Shown one piece after another: positions 16,595 to 25,650 of a stretch of DNA of 64,000 nucleotides (position 1 is the stretch's first letter; each line of letters begins with the position of its first letter). Made by a program: the position numbers and the translations under genes. Under the pieces are notes generated by a model. It did no database searches, was not told the origin of the DNA, and saw only the letters and a list, made by a program, of their open reading frames with translations. The DNA lies in assembly GCA_041748655.1 (NCBI GenBank), contig JBGTCV010000099.1, positions 1-64,000 of the forward strand, written 5' to 3'. The DNA is from Leptofilum sp041748655. Lineage in GTDB: Bacteria > Chloroflexota > Anaerolineae > Promineifilales > Promineifilaceae.

Positions 16595-18394
16595 ATGACA
16601 ACCAACCGACAACCGTGGCACGCAGTAGCAACCAATCTGGTAGATGTAGCAATGGGGCGGCAGAGCGCCGATCTCGTCATCCAAAACGGCCGTTGGGTCA
16701 ACGTCCACAGCGGCGAAATCATCCCCCAGACAGACGTGGCGGTAAAAGACGGCCGTATCGCCTACGTCGGCCCAGATGCCAGCCATACGATTGGGGAAAG
16801 CACGGAAATTATTAAGGCAAACGGCCGTTACCTCATCCCCGGCCTGTGCGACGCCCATATGCACGTCGAGAGCGGCATGGTCACCGTCACCGAATTTGCC
16901 CGCGCCGTCATCCCCCACGGCACCACCAGCATGTTCATTGATCCCCACGAAATTGCCAACGTCTTGGGCCTGCCCGGCGTTAAGCTGATGCACGACGAAG
17001 CGCAAACGCTGCCCGTCAACGTCTACGTGCAGATGCCCAGCTGCGTCCCCAGCGCCCCCGGCCTGGAAACGCCCGGCGCATCCATCGGCCCCGCCGAAGT
17101 GGCCGAGGCGATGCAGTGGCCCGGCATCATCGGCCTGGGCGAGATGATGAACTTCCCCGGCGTCTACCTGAGCGACGACAAGATGCACGCCGAAATGGCC
17201 GAAACGATGAAGGCGGGCAAGGTGATTGGTGGGCATTACGCATCGCTGGATTTGGGACGGCCGTTTCATGGCTATGTCGCAGGTGGCCCGGCCGACGACC
17301 ACGAAGGCACCCGCGTGGAAGACGCCATCGCCCGCGTTCGCCAGGGCATGAAGGCGATGCTGCGCCTAGGCTCCGCCTGGTATGATGTCGCCAGCCAGGT
17401 GAAAGCGATCACCGAGCAGGGGCTGGACAGCCGCAATTTCATCCTCTGCACCGATGACAGCCACTCCGGCACGCTAGTAAACGACGGCCACATGAACCGC
17501 GTCGCGCGCCACGCCATTGCGCAGGGATTGAAGCCGATCACCGCCATTCAGATGGCCACGCTCAACACCGCGCAGCATTTTGGCGTGGAAAAAGATGTCG
17601 GCTCGATTACCCCTGGCCGCTACGCCGACATCGTGATCAGCAGCGATTTGGTAAACCTGCCCATTGAGTTGGTCATTGCCAATGGAGTGGTTTTGGCGGA
17701 AAACGGCCGTCTCACCACCGACCTACCGGCCTACATCTACCCCGACTTCGCCAAAGGCACCGTCAAGCTGGGCCAGCAGCTCACCGCAGACTCTTTCGAC
17801 ATTCACGCACCCGTAGGCCAAAAGATTGCCAAAGTCCGCACGATTGGCGTGGTGGAAAACCAGGCCCCCACCCGCGCCGAGGAGCGCGTTTTGCCCGTGG
17901 AAGATGGTTTGGTACAGCTTGATATTCGTCTGGACGTGGCCCAAATCGCCCTGGTAGAGCGGCATCGGGGCACGGGTGGGGTGGTCAACGGCTTCGTCAC
18001 CGGCTTTGGCTTCGACACCCGCTGCGCCGTGGCCAGCACCGTGGCCCACGACAGCCACCATATGATTGTGGTCGGCACCAGCAAAAGCAACATGGCCCTG
18101 GCGGCCAATCGGCTGGGTGAAGTAGGCGGCGGCGTGGTCGTCTTCAAGGATGATGTGGAAATTGCCATGGTGGAGCTGCCCATCGCGGGCCTGATGTCCA
18201 ACGAGCGAGCGGAGATTGTGGCAGAAAAAGCGGCACGCATGGTGCAGGCAATGGCCGACTGCGGCTGCACGCTCAACAACGCCTACATGCAGCTCAGCCT
18301 GCTCGCCCTCGTCGTCATCCCCGACCTGCGCATCTCCGATTTGGGTCTGGTTGATGTAAACAAGTTTGAAGTTGTACCGCTTTTTGTGGGGTGA
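16595..18394 (+). CDS. ade: Adenine deaminase
   Basis: Hydrolyses adenine to hypoxanthine and ammonia in purine salvage. The 599-residue protein is an amidohydrolase. An N-terminal small domain (VIQNGRWVNVHSGEIIPQTD) is followed by LIPGLCDAHMHVESGM with the HXH metal ligands, and then IGLGEMMNFPGV. ILCTDDSHSGTLVNDGHMN carries the late aspartate ligands, and a C-terminal adenine-deaminase domain follows (about 430-599). I choose ATG 16595, four codons into a GTG-initiated frame, because GGAGGG lies directly before it. The downstream convergent nucleoside importer makes a coherent purine locus. Confidence 0.93.
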   Translation: MTTNRQPWHAVATNLVDVAMGRQSADLVIQNGRWVNVHSGEIIPQTDVAVKDGRIAYVGPDASHTIGESTEIIKANGRYLIPGLCDAHMHVESGMVTVTEFARAVIPHGTTSMFIDPHEIANVLGLPGVKLMHDEAQTLPVNVYVQMPSCVPSAPGLETPGASIGPAEVAEAMQWPGIIGLGEMMNFPGVYLSDDKMHAEMAETMKAGKVIGGHYASLDLGRPFHGYVAGGPADDHEGTRVEDAIARVRQGMKAMLRLGSAWYDVASQVKAITEQGLDSRNFILCTDDSHSGTLVNDGHMNRVARHAIAQGLKPITAIQMATLNTAQHFGVEKDVGSITPGRYADIVISSDLVNLPIELVIANGVVLAENGRLTTDLPAYIYPDFAKGTVKLGQQLTADSFDIHAPVGQKIAKVRTIGVVENQAPTRAEERVLPVEDGLVQLDIRLDVAQIALVERHRGTGGVVNGFVTGFGFDTRCAVASTVAHDSHHMIVVGTSKSNMALAANRLGEVGGGVVVFKDDVEIAMVELPIAGLMSNERAEIVAEKAARMVQAMADCGCTLNNAYMQLSLLALVVIPDLRISDLGLVDVNKFEVVPLFVG

Positions 18395-18397
18395 AAA

Positions 18398-18715
18398 ATG
18401 GCTGAATTACAATTGGAAATTTCAGAAACCGCAATCGCCGCCTTTTGCCGCAAATGGCTAATAGATGAATTTGCTTTGTTCGGTTCGGCCGTGCGCGATG
18501 ACTTTAACCAAGATAGCGATATCGACATCCTGGTCACGTTTAGTCCAAAAGCTAAATGGACACTATTTGATCATGTGGATATGCAAGATGAGCTAAAAGC
18601 ACTTTTTGGCCGGGATGTTGATTTAGTCAGCCGCAAAGGCATCGAACGAAGTCAAAACCATATTCGCCGTCGCGAAATCATCGACTCAGCTAGGGTGATT
18701 TATGCCGTCTCGTGA
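18398..18715 (+). CDS. mntA: MntA-type nucleotidyltransferase antitoxin, pair 2
   Basis: A 105-residue minimal nucleotidyltransferase beginning three bases after the ade stop. FALFGSAVRDDFNQDSDIDI is the GS-X10-DXD motif, and VDLVSRKGIERSQNHIRRRE is the usual C-terminal part of the short MNT group. Members neutralise a HEPN toxin by modifying it. It overlaps the following HEPN gene by 14 bases. The pair probably rides on the ade transcript. It is shorter than, and only distantly related to, the copy at 10.9 kb. Confidence 0.88.
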   Translation: MAELQLEISETAIAAFCRKWLIDEFALFGSAVRDDFNQDSDIDILVTFSPKAKWTLFDHVDMQDELKALFGRDVDLVSRKGIERSQNHIRRREIIDSARVIYAVS

Positions 18716-19034
18716 TGAGAGTTACCTGCTCGATATTTTAACGGCATGTCAACTCATCCAATCATTTGTCGCTGATATGGATCGAGACGCTTTTGACGCG
18801 GACCTGAAAACGCAGTCGGCTGTGATCAGGCAATTTGAAATTATCGGTGAAGCTACCAAACGCCTTTCAGATGAACTGCGGACAAGTTATTCAGACATTC
18901 CCTGGCGGCAAATGGCTGGCATGCGTGATATTCTTATCCATGCTTATGATCATGTAAATTTAGATCAAGTCTGGTATGCAACCCAAACTTCAATTCCTAA
19001 GTTAACTAAAAAAATTGAAAACTTAGTAGAGTAG
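18702..19034 (+). CDS. hepT: HepT-type HEPN toxin (DUF86), pair 2
   Basis: A 110-residue helical protein. VIRQFEIIGEATKRLSDELR is typical of DUF86. RDILIHAYDHVN supplies the RX4HXY motif, with the RNase Arg/His pair and the modifiable Tyr. It starts inside its antitoxin gene. Its stop is adjacent to the end of the convergent nucleoside-permease gene, so the insertion is very compact. RNase toxicity is family knowledge. Confidence 0.88.
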   Translation: MPSRDESYLLDILTACQLIQSFVADMDRDAFDADLKTQSAVIRQFEIIGEATKRLSDELRTSYSDIPWRQMAGMRDILIHAYDHVNLDQVWYATQTSIPKLTKKIENLVE

Positions 19035-19035
19035 G

Positions 19036-20001
19036 TTACAAACCCCGCTCCCCACGGATGTAGGGAATGCCCAGGGCCGCTGGTGCCCCCAACCGCTTGC
19101 GCGCTACAGCGCGGGAGCCAATTACCAGGGCGATGATCGTCAAAATAAAGGGCATCATCTGCAAAAAGAAGCCAAAATTGGAGTTGATGAACAGCGGGTT
19201 GCGGAAGCCAAACAGGGTCGCCGGACCTTGTAAATCTAGAATACCGCGCCGCAGCGCCCCAAACAGATAGCCCCCCAGCGCCGCCCGCAGTGGGTCCCAT
19301 TGGGCGAAAATCACCAGCCCTATGGCAATCCAGCCCTGGCCAGAAGTGGTTTGGGCGCTGTACCAGCCCGGTGACACCGACAGGCTAATCGTTGCCCCGG
19401 CAAGGCCAGCCAGACCCCCCCCCACAAACACATACAAATAGCGCAGGCGAAAGACATTTACCCCCATCGTATCGGCCGCTTCCGGCTTTTCCCCGACGGC
19501 TCGCAAATGCATGCCCGGCCGAGTGTGGTGGATGTAATACCAGGCCAGCGGGGCAAACAAATAGCCTATATAGACCAACAGGCTGTGATCCTCAAAAAAT
19601 ATGGGGCCAAGTACCGGAATTTGCACCAGCAGTGGAATATCAAAGACAGGTACCAGCGGCGGACTTTGCCCGGTGAGCCCTTCACCCAGCACCAGCGCCA
19701 ATCCCGTGCCCAAAAAGGTCAGCGACAGGCCACTGACCACCTGATCCGCCTGAAAATGGATGGTCACAAGCCCATGCGCGAGACTGAGAACACCCGCAGC
19801 CAGCATGGCCACAAACAGGCCCAGCCAGGCGTTGTTGGTACTCAACGAGGTGCTAAAGCCTGCCATGGCTCCCAACAGCATCATCCCTTCAACCCCTAAA
19901 TTGAGAATTCCGGCACGCTCGGCAAAAATTTCGCCAATGGCAGCAAACAGTAGAATGGTTCCGGTGGCTAAACCTGCGTGCAAAATGATGATTGGGTCCA
20001 T
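19036..20001 (-). CDS. Nucleoside ABC transporter permease 2 (BMP-type, NupQ-like)
   Basis: A 321-residue integral membrane protein of the BPD_transp_2 (branched-chain/ribose) class, with about eight hydrophobic segments. IGEIFAERAGILNLGVEGMMLLGAM is the characteristic opening of the second permease of nucleoside importers. FAQWDPLRAALGGYLFGALR near the end is also typical. It pairs with the permease encoded just upstream. Together with the ATPase and BMP lipoprotein it forms a four-gene importer transcribed lipoprotein-ATPase-permease-permease. Nucleoside uptake is inferred from the family and the adjacent adenine deaminase. Confidence 0.9.
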   Translation of the reverse strand: MDPIIILHAGLATGTILLFAAIGEIFAERAGILNLGVEGMMLLGAMAGFSTSLSTNNAWLGLFVAMLAAGVLSLAHGLVTIHFQADQVVSGLSLTFLGTGLALVLGEGLTGQSPPLVPVFDIPLLVQIPVLGPIFFEDHSLLVYIGYLFAPLAWYYIHHTRPGMHLRAVGEKPEAADTMGVNVFRLRYLYVFVGGGLAGLAGATISLSVSPGWYSAQTTSGQGWIAIGLVIFAQWDPLRAALGGYLFGALRRGILDLQGPATLFGFRNPLFINSNFGFFLQMMPFILTIIALVIGSRAVARKRLGAPAALGIPYIRGERGL

Positions 20002-20027
20002 GAATAACTCCTAAAAAGCTATCCGCA

Positions 20028-20085
20028 GATTTGGCAGATGACACAGATTAAAAAATCTGCGAAATCTGTGTCATCTGTGGATTAT
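20028..20085. repeat. Intergenic inverted repeat (CAGATGACACAGATT / AATCTGTGTCATCTG)
   Basis: Perfectly facing arms around AAAAAATCTGCG lie between the two permease genes. It is a further member of the ATCTGCG family of intergenic repeats. Confidence 0.75.
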
Positions 20086-20089
20086 TCAC

Positions 20090-21208
20090 TTAGAGGTGGA
20101 CAAGGCGGATTTTGTAGCGCAGCAGCACATCGCTGCTGATGACCATGAACAAAACAATGCCCTGCAGCAAATTAGACAGCCCAGACGGTTGTATTTCGCG
20201 GCCAGCCACGATGAGTGCGCCAAATAAAATGGAAACGAGAATGACGGCAAAAGGATTAAGTTTGGCCAGCCAGGCGACGATGATGCCGGTAAACCCGTAG
20301 CCGGGTGAAATGCGCTCTTGCAGACGGTGTACCACACCGGTGACTTCAGCCATGCCAGCCAACCCAGCCAGACCGCCAGAGAGCATCATCACAAAAACGA
20401 TATTGCGGGTGATGTTGATGCCTGCGTAGCGAGCGGCGTTGGGATTGTCGCCTATGAGCTTGATTTCATAGCCCCAGCGGCTGCGCTCCAAAATCCACCA
20501 GACAGCAACAGCCGCAATTACTCCAAATACAATGCCCAAATGCAAGGTAATGCCGGAAAAAGCGCTGATTTCACGAGCATAATCGGCCAGACGGGGCAGC
20601 CAGGCATTGCGCGCAAAAACTGGCGTCATCTGGAAGCCTGCATCAGACCAGCGGTCGAAAATCCAGAAGTTATTCCAGAGGATGGCCACGTAGTTGAGCA
20701 TGAGGGTGGTGATGATTTCGTTGACCTGGTAGCGGGCTTTAAGGTAGCCAGGAAAGAAGCCCCAAATCGCACCGCCCAACATGCCCATGATGACCATCAT
20801 GGTGATGACGATGAAGCGGGGCGTTTCTGGACCAACCAGCGGCACGAGCACCACCAGGCTGGCGGCAAAGGCGCCAATGTAAAACTGCCCTTCTGCGCCG
20901 ATATTCCACAGCTTCATTTTGAAGGCGACGGTGCAGGCCAGCCCCACCATGATGAGCGGCGTTGCTTTGACGAGGGTGTCGGAAAAGACAGGCCAGCTGC
21001 CAAAAGTGGCATCAAAAAAGAAACGCAGCACCACCAGCGGCTGGCCGCCGATGAGCTTGAGGATAATGCCCGCAATGATGAAGGCGATAATGACAGAGCC
21101 GAGAGAAGTAGCAGCAGGCAACCAGCGGGGGATATCTTCCACGCGCTTTTCGATGTGCAGCGTATAGGGAAAGGTGCGCTTGGGAGTTTTGGGAGCGATG
21201 GTACTCAT
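20090..21208 (-). CDS. Nucleoside ABC transporter permease 1 (NupP-like)
   Basis: A 372-residue membrane protein. After a cytoplasmic N-terminus of about 25 residues there are around nine hydrophobic segments. FKMKLWNIGAEGQFYIGAFAA and YQVNEIITTLMLNYVA are hallmark sequences of the first permease of BMP-dependent nucleoside importers. GFTGIIVAWLAKLNPFAVIL is the coupling region. Its ATG overlaps the end of the ATPase gene by four bases (ATGA), showing translational coupling. Confidence 0.92.
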   Translation of the reverse strand: MSTIAPKTPKRTFPYTLHIEKRVEDIPRWLPAATSLGSVIIAFIIAGIILKLIGGQPLVVLRFFFDATFGSWPVFSDTLVKATPLIMVGLACTVAFKMKLWNIGAEGQFYIGAFAASLVVLVPLVGPETPRFIVITMMVIMGMLGGAIWGFFPGYLKARYQVNEIITTLMLNYVAILWNNFWIFDRWSDAGFQMTPVFARNAWLPRLADYAREISAFSGITLHLGIVFGVIAAVAVWWILERSRWGYEIKLIGDNPNAARYAGINITRNIVFVMMLSGGLAGLAGMAEVTGVVHRLQERISPGYGFTGIIVAWLAKLNPFAVILVSILFGALIVAGREIQPSGLSNLLQGIVLFMVISSDVLLRYKIRLVHL

Positions 21209-22734
21209 TGGGCTGCCTCTTCCTTGACACTGCCGGTCATCATCAGGCCAATTTCGTTTATGTCTGCCTGTTCAGTCTCGACGATGCCCATGATACGGCC
21301 GTCATAAATCACTGCGATCCGGTCACTCAACGCCAGCAGCTCTTCCAGCTCTTCCGAGATGAGCAGGACGGCCGTTCCATTTTCCCTTTGCTCCAGCAGC
21401 AGCGTTTGAATTGCCTCAATCGCCCCTACATCCAGCCCCCGCGTGGGCTGCACGGCCACCATCAACGTCGGCTCAGACGAAATTTCGCGGGCCAAGATCA
21501 CCTTTTGTAGATTGCCACCAGACAGCTTGCGGGCCATTGTTTCTACGCTGGGGGCCAAAATATCGTACTTTTGCTTCAGGGCACGGGCCCTTTCGCGGGC
21601 ATGGGCAAAATTAATTTGCCAGCGGCTGCTGATGGGTGCGTCGCGATAGCTCTTCATGATGGTGTTTTCGGTGATGGACAGATTGGGGGCGCTGCCCACC
21701 CGAGTGCGGTCCTCCGGTACGTGGGAGACGCCGCTGCGAATGGCGATGATGGGGGGCTGGTTGCTTACATCCTGGCCGTTGACCTGGATGGTACCCGTGC
21801 ACGGCCGTAAGCCGGTGATGACCTTAGCCAACTCGCTTTGCCCGTTGCCCGCCACACCCGCAATGCCCAAAATCTCGCCACTGCGCACCTCCAGGGAGAC
21901 ACCATGCAGCGCAGGCACGCCTTTGTTATTTTCGGCGTGCACATCTCGCAGGGAAAGCACTACCGGACCGGGCTTTTGCGGCTGCTTCTCCACGGCAAAG
22001 ACGACGCTGCGTCCCACCATGAGTTCGGCAAGCTTTTCGCGGGTCAGGCCCGCCATATCTCGCCCCTCGGCAGTGACTCTGCCTTTGCGCAAGACGGTGA
22101 TGCGGTCGGCAACGGCCGTTACCTCGTGCAGTTTGTGGCTGATGAAAATGATCGACTTACCCTGGGCCACCATCGAGCGCATGGTGTTCATCAGGTCATC
22201 GATTTCTTGCGGGGCGAGAACGGCCGTAGGCTCATCCATTATCAAAATGTTAGCCCCGCGATACAGCGTTTTTAAAATTTCCACCCGCTGCTGCTCCCCC
22301 ACCGAAAGCTGCCAGATTTTTGCCTTGGGGTCTACACGTAAACCAAATTGATCTTGCAGCGCCAAAATCTTCTTGTCATACTGGGCCAAATTCATGAAAA
22401 ATTTGGGCTCATCCAGCCCGAGTAAAATGTTTTCGGTAACAGTTTGGGTGGGCACCAGCATAAAATGTTGGTGCACCATGCCAATACCTTTGACAATAGC
22501 GTCCTTGGGTGAGTTAAAGCTTACCACCTCCCCGTTTACCCGAATCGTACCGGAAGCCTGCTTGTACATACCCGCCAGCACGTTCATTAAGGTACTTTTG
22601 CCAGCGCCATTTTCCCCCAGCAAAGCGTGAATCTCCCCCGGCTTCAGCGTAAAGTTGACCCGATCATTGGCCAAAACACCGGGAAAGCGCACGGTGACTT
22701 CTTGCATTTCAACGGCCAAAGGTGAATCGCTCAT
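21205..22734 (-). CDS. Nucleoside ABC transporter ATPase (double domain, NupO-like)
   Basis: A 509-residue protein with two ATP-binding domains. I start at ATG 22734 (MSDSPLAVEMQEVTVRFPGV), since the 25 codons upstream lie in intergenic repeat. Domain 1 has GENGAGKST, LSVGEQQRVEILKTL and ILIMDEPTAVLAP. Domain 2 has a degenerate Walker A (GVAGNGQSE), LSGGNLQKVILAREI and a Walker B-type MVAVQPTRGLD. The asymmetry is normal for sugar/nucleoside importers of this class. It drives the two permeases that follow. Confidence 0.93.
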   Translation of the reverse strand: MSDSPLAVEMQEVTVRFPGVLANDRVNFTLKPGEIHALLGENGAGKSTLMNVLAGMYKQASGTIRVNGEVVSFNSPKDAIVKGIGMVHQHFMLVPTQTVTENILLGLDEPKFFMNLAQYDKKILALQDQFGLRVDPKAKIWQLSVGEQQRVEILKTLYRGANILIMDEPTAVLAPQEIDDLMNTMRSMVAQGKSIIFISHKLHEVTAVADRITVLRKGRVTAEGRDMAGLTREKLAELMVGRSVVFAVEKQPQKPGPVVLSLRDVHAENNKGVPALHGVSLEVRSGEILGIAGVAGNGQSELAKVITGLRPCTGTIQVNGQDVSNQPPIIAIRSGVSHVPEDRTRVGSAPNLSITENTIMKSYRDAPISSRWQINFAHARERARALKQKYDILAPSVETMARKLSGGNLQKVILAREISSEPTLMVAVQPTRGLDVGAIEAIQTLLLEQRENGTAVLLISEELEELLALSDRIAVIYDGRIMGIVETEQADINEIGLMMTGSVKEEAAQ

Positions 22735-22853
22735 GGCTGTGTCCTTGTGATCAGTAATGTCGCTTCGCGACCACTTCGTATACGGTGGTCGGTAATCGGT
22801 GAGCAGCACAAGACTGATTACCGATTACCGACACACTGTTTACTGTTTACGGA
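22735..22853. repeat. Intergenic repeats (GATTACCGATTACCGAC words)
   Basis: The 119 bases between the BMP lipoprotein and the ATPase contain facing GGTCGGTAATCGGTGA and GATTACCGATTACCGAC words and a small CGCTTCGCGACCACTTCGT segment. A hairpin here could reduce read-through from the abundant binding protein to the transporter subunits. That role is inferred only from position. Confidence 0.55.
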
Positions 22854-24113
22854 TTACTGAAGTTCTGGCAATTCGGCCGTGAAGTTCTCGTTCCACCAGT
22901 ACATACAGATGGTACATTCACTGCCAAATTGAGCAAAGCCATCCAGATCAGCTTGCTCTAAGGATTCGCCTTCGGGCACAACCAGATTGCCTCGGTTGTC
23001 GGTGATGGGACCCTTGAAGACATCGAAACGGGTGAATTCACCAGCCAGCATCGCAGCCAGCGTGTCACGAATCAGCTGCAAATCTTCTTCTGGCAGTTCA
23101 GCCACACCGGGTTGCAATGTTTCACCTTCCATGAAGCCATAAAGGCCCATAGCCCCAGCATCGGCATCGAAGTATTCCCAACCGGCAACCCAGGTACCAT
23201 CGCGGGATTCTTCCACAATGCGGGCGTAGACCGGCCCCCAGTTCCAATACATGGAGGTAAGGCAGGCGTCTAGCTGGCAGTTTTCTGAATAATCGTAGGT
23301 GATGCCCCATTTGCCTGCGGGAGCAGCTTCGGCGGGGGCGGGTGTGTCGGCACCGGTCATCACAACCTGTGCACCGCCGTCGAACAGCGAGGAAGCGGCA
23401 TCTCTTTCAATGATGGGATCGTGCCAGGTGAAGATCCAGCGCACGTCGATGGTACATTCGGGACAGGTTTGCTGAGCGCCTAAACCAAAGGCATTACCCA
23501 GGCGCAGTTCTTCGGGGATGGGGAAGGTGGCGATGTAACCGAGGCGGGGGTTGCCGTCCATTTTGGCACGGGAACCAGCCAGCATACCGGCCAGATATTT
23601 CATGTCTTCCATAGCGCCCATGAGGTTGCCAAAGTTTTCGCCATTAGATAAGAAGCCGCTGACATGCACGATATCGACATCAGGGAATTCATCAGCTACC
23701 GTTGCCGAGCCATCCATGAAGCCAAAGGACGTGGTGAAGATGATATCAAAGCCTTTGCGGGCCAGGGAACGGATCACCTGCTCGGCATCGGCCCCTTCAG
23801 CCACATTTTCTACATAGGCGGTGTGCACATTCGCTACATTTTGCTGAACGTACTGGCGACCAACATCATGGGCCTGGGTCCAGCCACCGTCATCATGGGG
23901 GCCAACATAGACAAAACCAACGTTGTAACAACCTTCAAGAGCGGCAGGGATTTGGTAACGTCCTTCTTGTTCGACGTCGTCCGTGGTGCTGCCGCAATCT
24001 ACGGCCGTTTCCACCTCAGCAGCAGGTTCATCGCCCCCGCCACAAGCAGACAAGGTAAAGGCCAGAGCTAACATTGCCAGAAAAAACATCCAAAGGGTTT
24101 TATTTTTCATCAT
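22854..24113 (-). CDS. BMP-family substrate-binding lipoprotein (nucleoside importer)
   Basis: A 419-residue exported lipoprotein. The signal sequence ends in LAFTLSACGG, with the lipidated Cys at about residue 24. The mature part begins with an acidic linker, then YNVGFVYVGPHDDGGWTQAH (the BMP/Med family opening) and ADAEQVIRSLARKGFDIIFTTSFGFMD. EIFHVSGF-like and GVVMTGADTPAP-like strands follow. It binds purine nucleosides in characterised relatives. It is first in the importer operon, preceded by a long leader. Two adjacent Met codons follow GAGGAGAG, so either may start. Confidence 0.92.
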   Translation of the reverse strand: MMKNKTLWMFFLAMLALAFTLSACGGGDEPAAEVETAVDCGSTTDDVEQEGRYQIPAALEGCYNVGFVYVGPHDDGGWTQAHDVGRQYVQQNVANVHTAYVENVAEGADAEQVIRSLARKGFDIIFTTSFGFMDGSATVADEFPDVDIVHVSGFLSNGENFGNLMGAMEDMKYLAGMLAGSRAKMDGNPRLGYIATFPIPEELRLGNAFGLGAQQTCPECTIDVRWIFTWHDPIIERDAASSLFDGGAQVVMTGADTPAPAEAAPAGKWGITYDYSENCQLDACLTSMYWNWGPVYARIVEESRDGTWVAGWEYFDADAGAMGLYGFMEGETLQPGVAELPEEDLQLIRDTLAAMLAGEFTRFDVFKGPITDNRGNLVVPEGESLEQADLDGFAQFGSECTICMYWWNENFTAELPELQ

Positions 24114-24367
24114 TTACTCTCTCCTCAATTAGTTTACAGTTGAAAGCAAGAAATTATTCGATTGTCGCTTGTTGGGGTATGGTTTCACCTCCTTATTCTG
24201 GGTGCCGTTTATTGCCGCAACCAGTCACTTTAACAGATTGCCTAATGCTATCAGTGGAACAGAGTTGGGTCGAGTGTAAAGAATAACCAACTATGTTCTG
24301 GTTTGATTAGTGTGCCATGGCATTGGTATGGGTGATATAGATCATATTTCGGTTAAAAACGGCCGCT
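24114..24367 (-). promoter_or_regulatory. Leader region of nucleoside importer operon
   Basis: These 254 bases hold no gene of normal size. On the transcribed strand a perfect AAGGAGGTGA ribosome binding sequence occurs about 75 bases before the lipoprotein start (near 24180-24195), yet no ATG follows at the right distance; ATA or an overlapping GTG would be the only choices. It might serve a short leader peptide or be fortuitous. No other structured element is obvious. Confidence 0.35.
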
Positions 24368-25576
24368 TCAACCGTTTCTATCTTCAATCATCTCTAGCTC
24401 ACGCTGATAATGAGCAATCGCCTGGGCATCGGCGGCGGTTTGGGCCAAAGCCAACGCCTGCCGGCCATCCTGGCGAGCCTCTTCTGGCTGCCGCAGGCGC
24501 AGGTGGGCCAGGCTGCGCAGATGATACAGATGCGCTTTGTAGAGCGGATTGATGGACGTGTCTGCTGCGGCCCCAAGAGCTTGATCCAGATGCTGCAAGG
24601 CAGCCTGCCCGTGCCCTGTTTCCAGGCGATATTGCCCCAACAGCTGATGAGCCATTGCCTGTTGACGCGCTTCGCTGAGGCCCAGCTGCAACGCTTTTTC
24701 CAGGTGGCGTACGGCCGTTCCCGGTACCTTCTGCTTGCCTTCAGACTGAACAAAAGCCAGCTGCAAATATGGCTCTGCCATGTTGGGATTTTGCTTAATC
24801 AACTGTTGTAAAACCTGGGTTGCCGTTTGGCTGGCACCGCCCAGACGCAGCGCTTCTGCATAAGAGAGCGCCAGCCTGGTGTCTTGTGGGTTTTGCTGCC
24901 AGGTCGCTTGTAGCTGCTCAAACTTGGCTTCATCTGCCTGGGAACGGTGCCCCACCATTTCAAACCAGCCGTGCCGGTCGGCCCGCAAAAAGAGGAGCAA
25001 AACTGCTGCGTGAATAACGGCCGTTGCCCCACTCAAAACCGGTGTCGCGCCAAAATCATAAATGATGCGCCAGTCGCCAATAAAGGTGAGCGCCGTAAAA
25101 ATTGGATAATAAATAAGGGAGAAATAGAGCAGCATCCGCAGCGACTGGCGGCCAAAATAGCGCAAAGTCTGGCTCTGGTTCCGGTAGAGCAGCCCAAACA
25201 AAACGGCCGCAAACAGCAGCGAACCAATCGTACCGCCCAGGCTGATAATCCACTCTTGTACAGCCGGGAAAAAGCGGTCAGGCTGAACATAGCCCCAGTA
25301 AAAACCGTAGCCACAGTTCACCACCCGGCCACCAAACAGCCAGATCGGAATGGCATGAAAATATTCGTGAACGAGGACAGAGGGGGGAATCGCCAGTAAA
25401 AATGCACCTGACTCCACCAGGCGCATTTTGTGGCGCGTCAGGGGCGGCTGCCGAAAGCCAGACCAATCCTTGCGGATCAGCCCAGCCAGCTGTACTGCCC
25501 GGTAAGCTTGCAGCAGCGACAGACCGTAAAAAATGAGCTCTAATGGACTTGTCAGATCAATTCTAAAACAACCCAT
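24368..25576 (-). CDS. Membrane protein with HEXXH motif and C-terminal TPR repeats
   Basis: A 402-residue protein. The N-terminal half is a membrane domain of about five hydrophobic segments. HEYFHA at residues 70-75 matches the HEXXH zinc motif of intramembrane M50-type proteases and lies at the end of a hydrophobic helix, as in that family. An NPDG-like third ligand was not identified with confidence. From about residue 215 the protein is soluble and made of TPR-type helices with regular Ala/Leu patterns (for example ATQVLQQLIKQNPNMAEPYLQLA). It could be a protease with a protein-binding tail or an M50 relative of another function. It stands as a single gene. Confidence 0.6.
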   Translation of the reverse strand: MGCFRIDLTSPLELIFYGLSLLQAYRAVQLAGLIRKDWSGFRQPPLTRHKMRLVESGAFLLAIPPSVLVHEYFHAIPIWLFGGRVVNCGYGFYWGYVQPDRFFPAVQEWIISLGGTIGSLLFAAVLFGLLYRNQSQTLRYFGRQSLRMLLYFSLIYYPIFTALTFIGDWRIIYDFGATPVLSGATAVIHAAVLLLFLRADRHGWFEMVGHRSQADEAKFEQLQATWQQNPQDTRLALSYAEALRLGGASQTATQVLQQLIKQNPNMAEPYLQLAFVQSEGKQKVPGTAVRHLEKALQLGLSEARQQAMAHQLLGQYRLETGHGQAALQHLDQALGAAADTSINPLYKAHLYHLRSLAHLRLRQPEEARQDGRQALALAQTAADAQAIAHYQRELEMIEDRNG

Positions 25577-25584
25577 ACGATTTT

Positions 25585-25650
25585 TGATTTACGATTTTCG
25601 ATTAACGATTGAATGAAAAAAATCGTCAATCGTCAATCGCAAATCGTCAA
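25585..25650. repeat. Intergenic repeat (TTTACGATTTTCGATTAACGATT / GTCAATCGTCAATCGC words)
   Basis: A short stretch of CGATT and AATCG words facing each other lies between carbamate kinase and the TPR membrane protein. A similar word cluster lies at 63910-63945. Confidence 0.55.
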
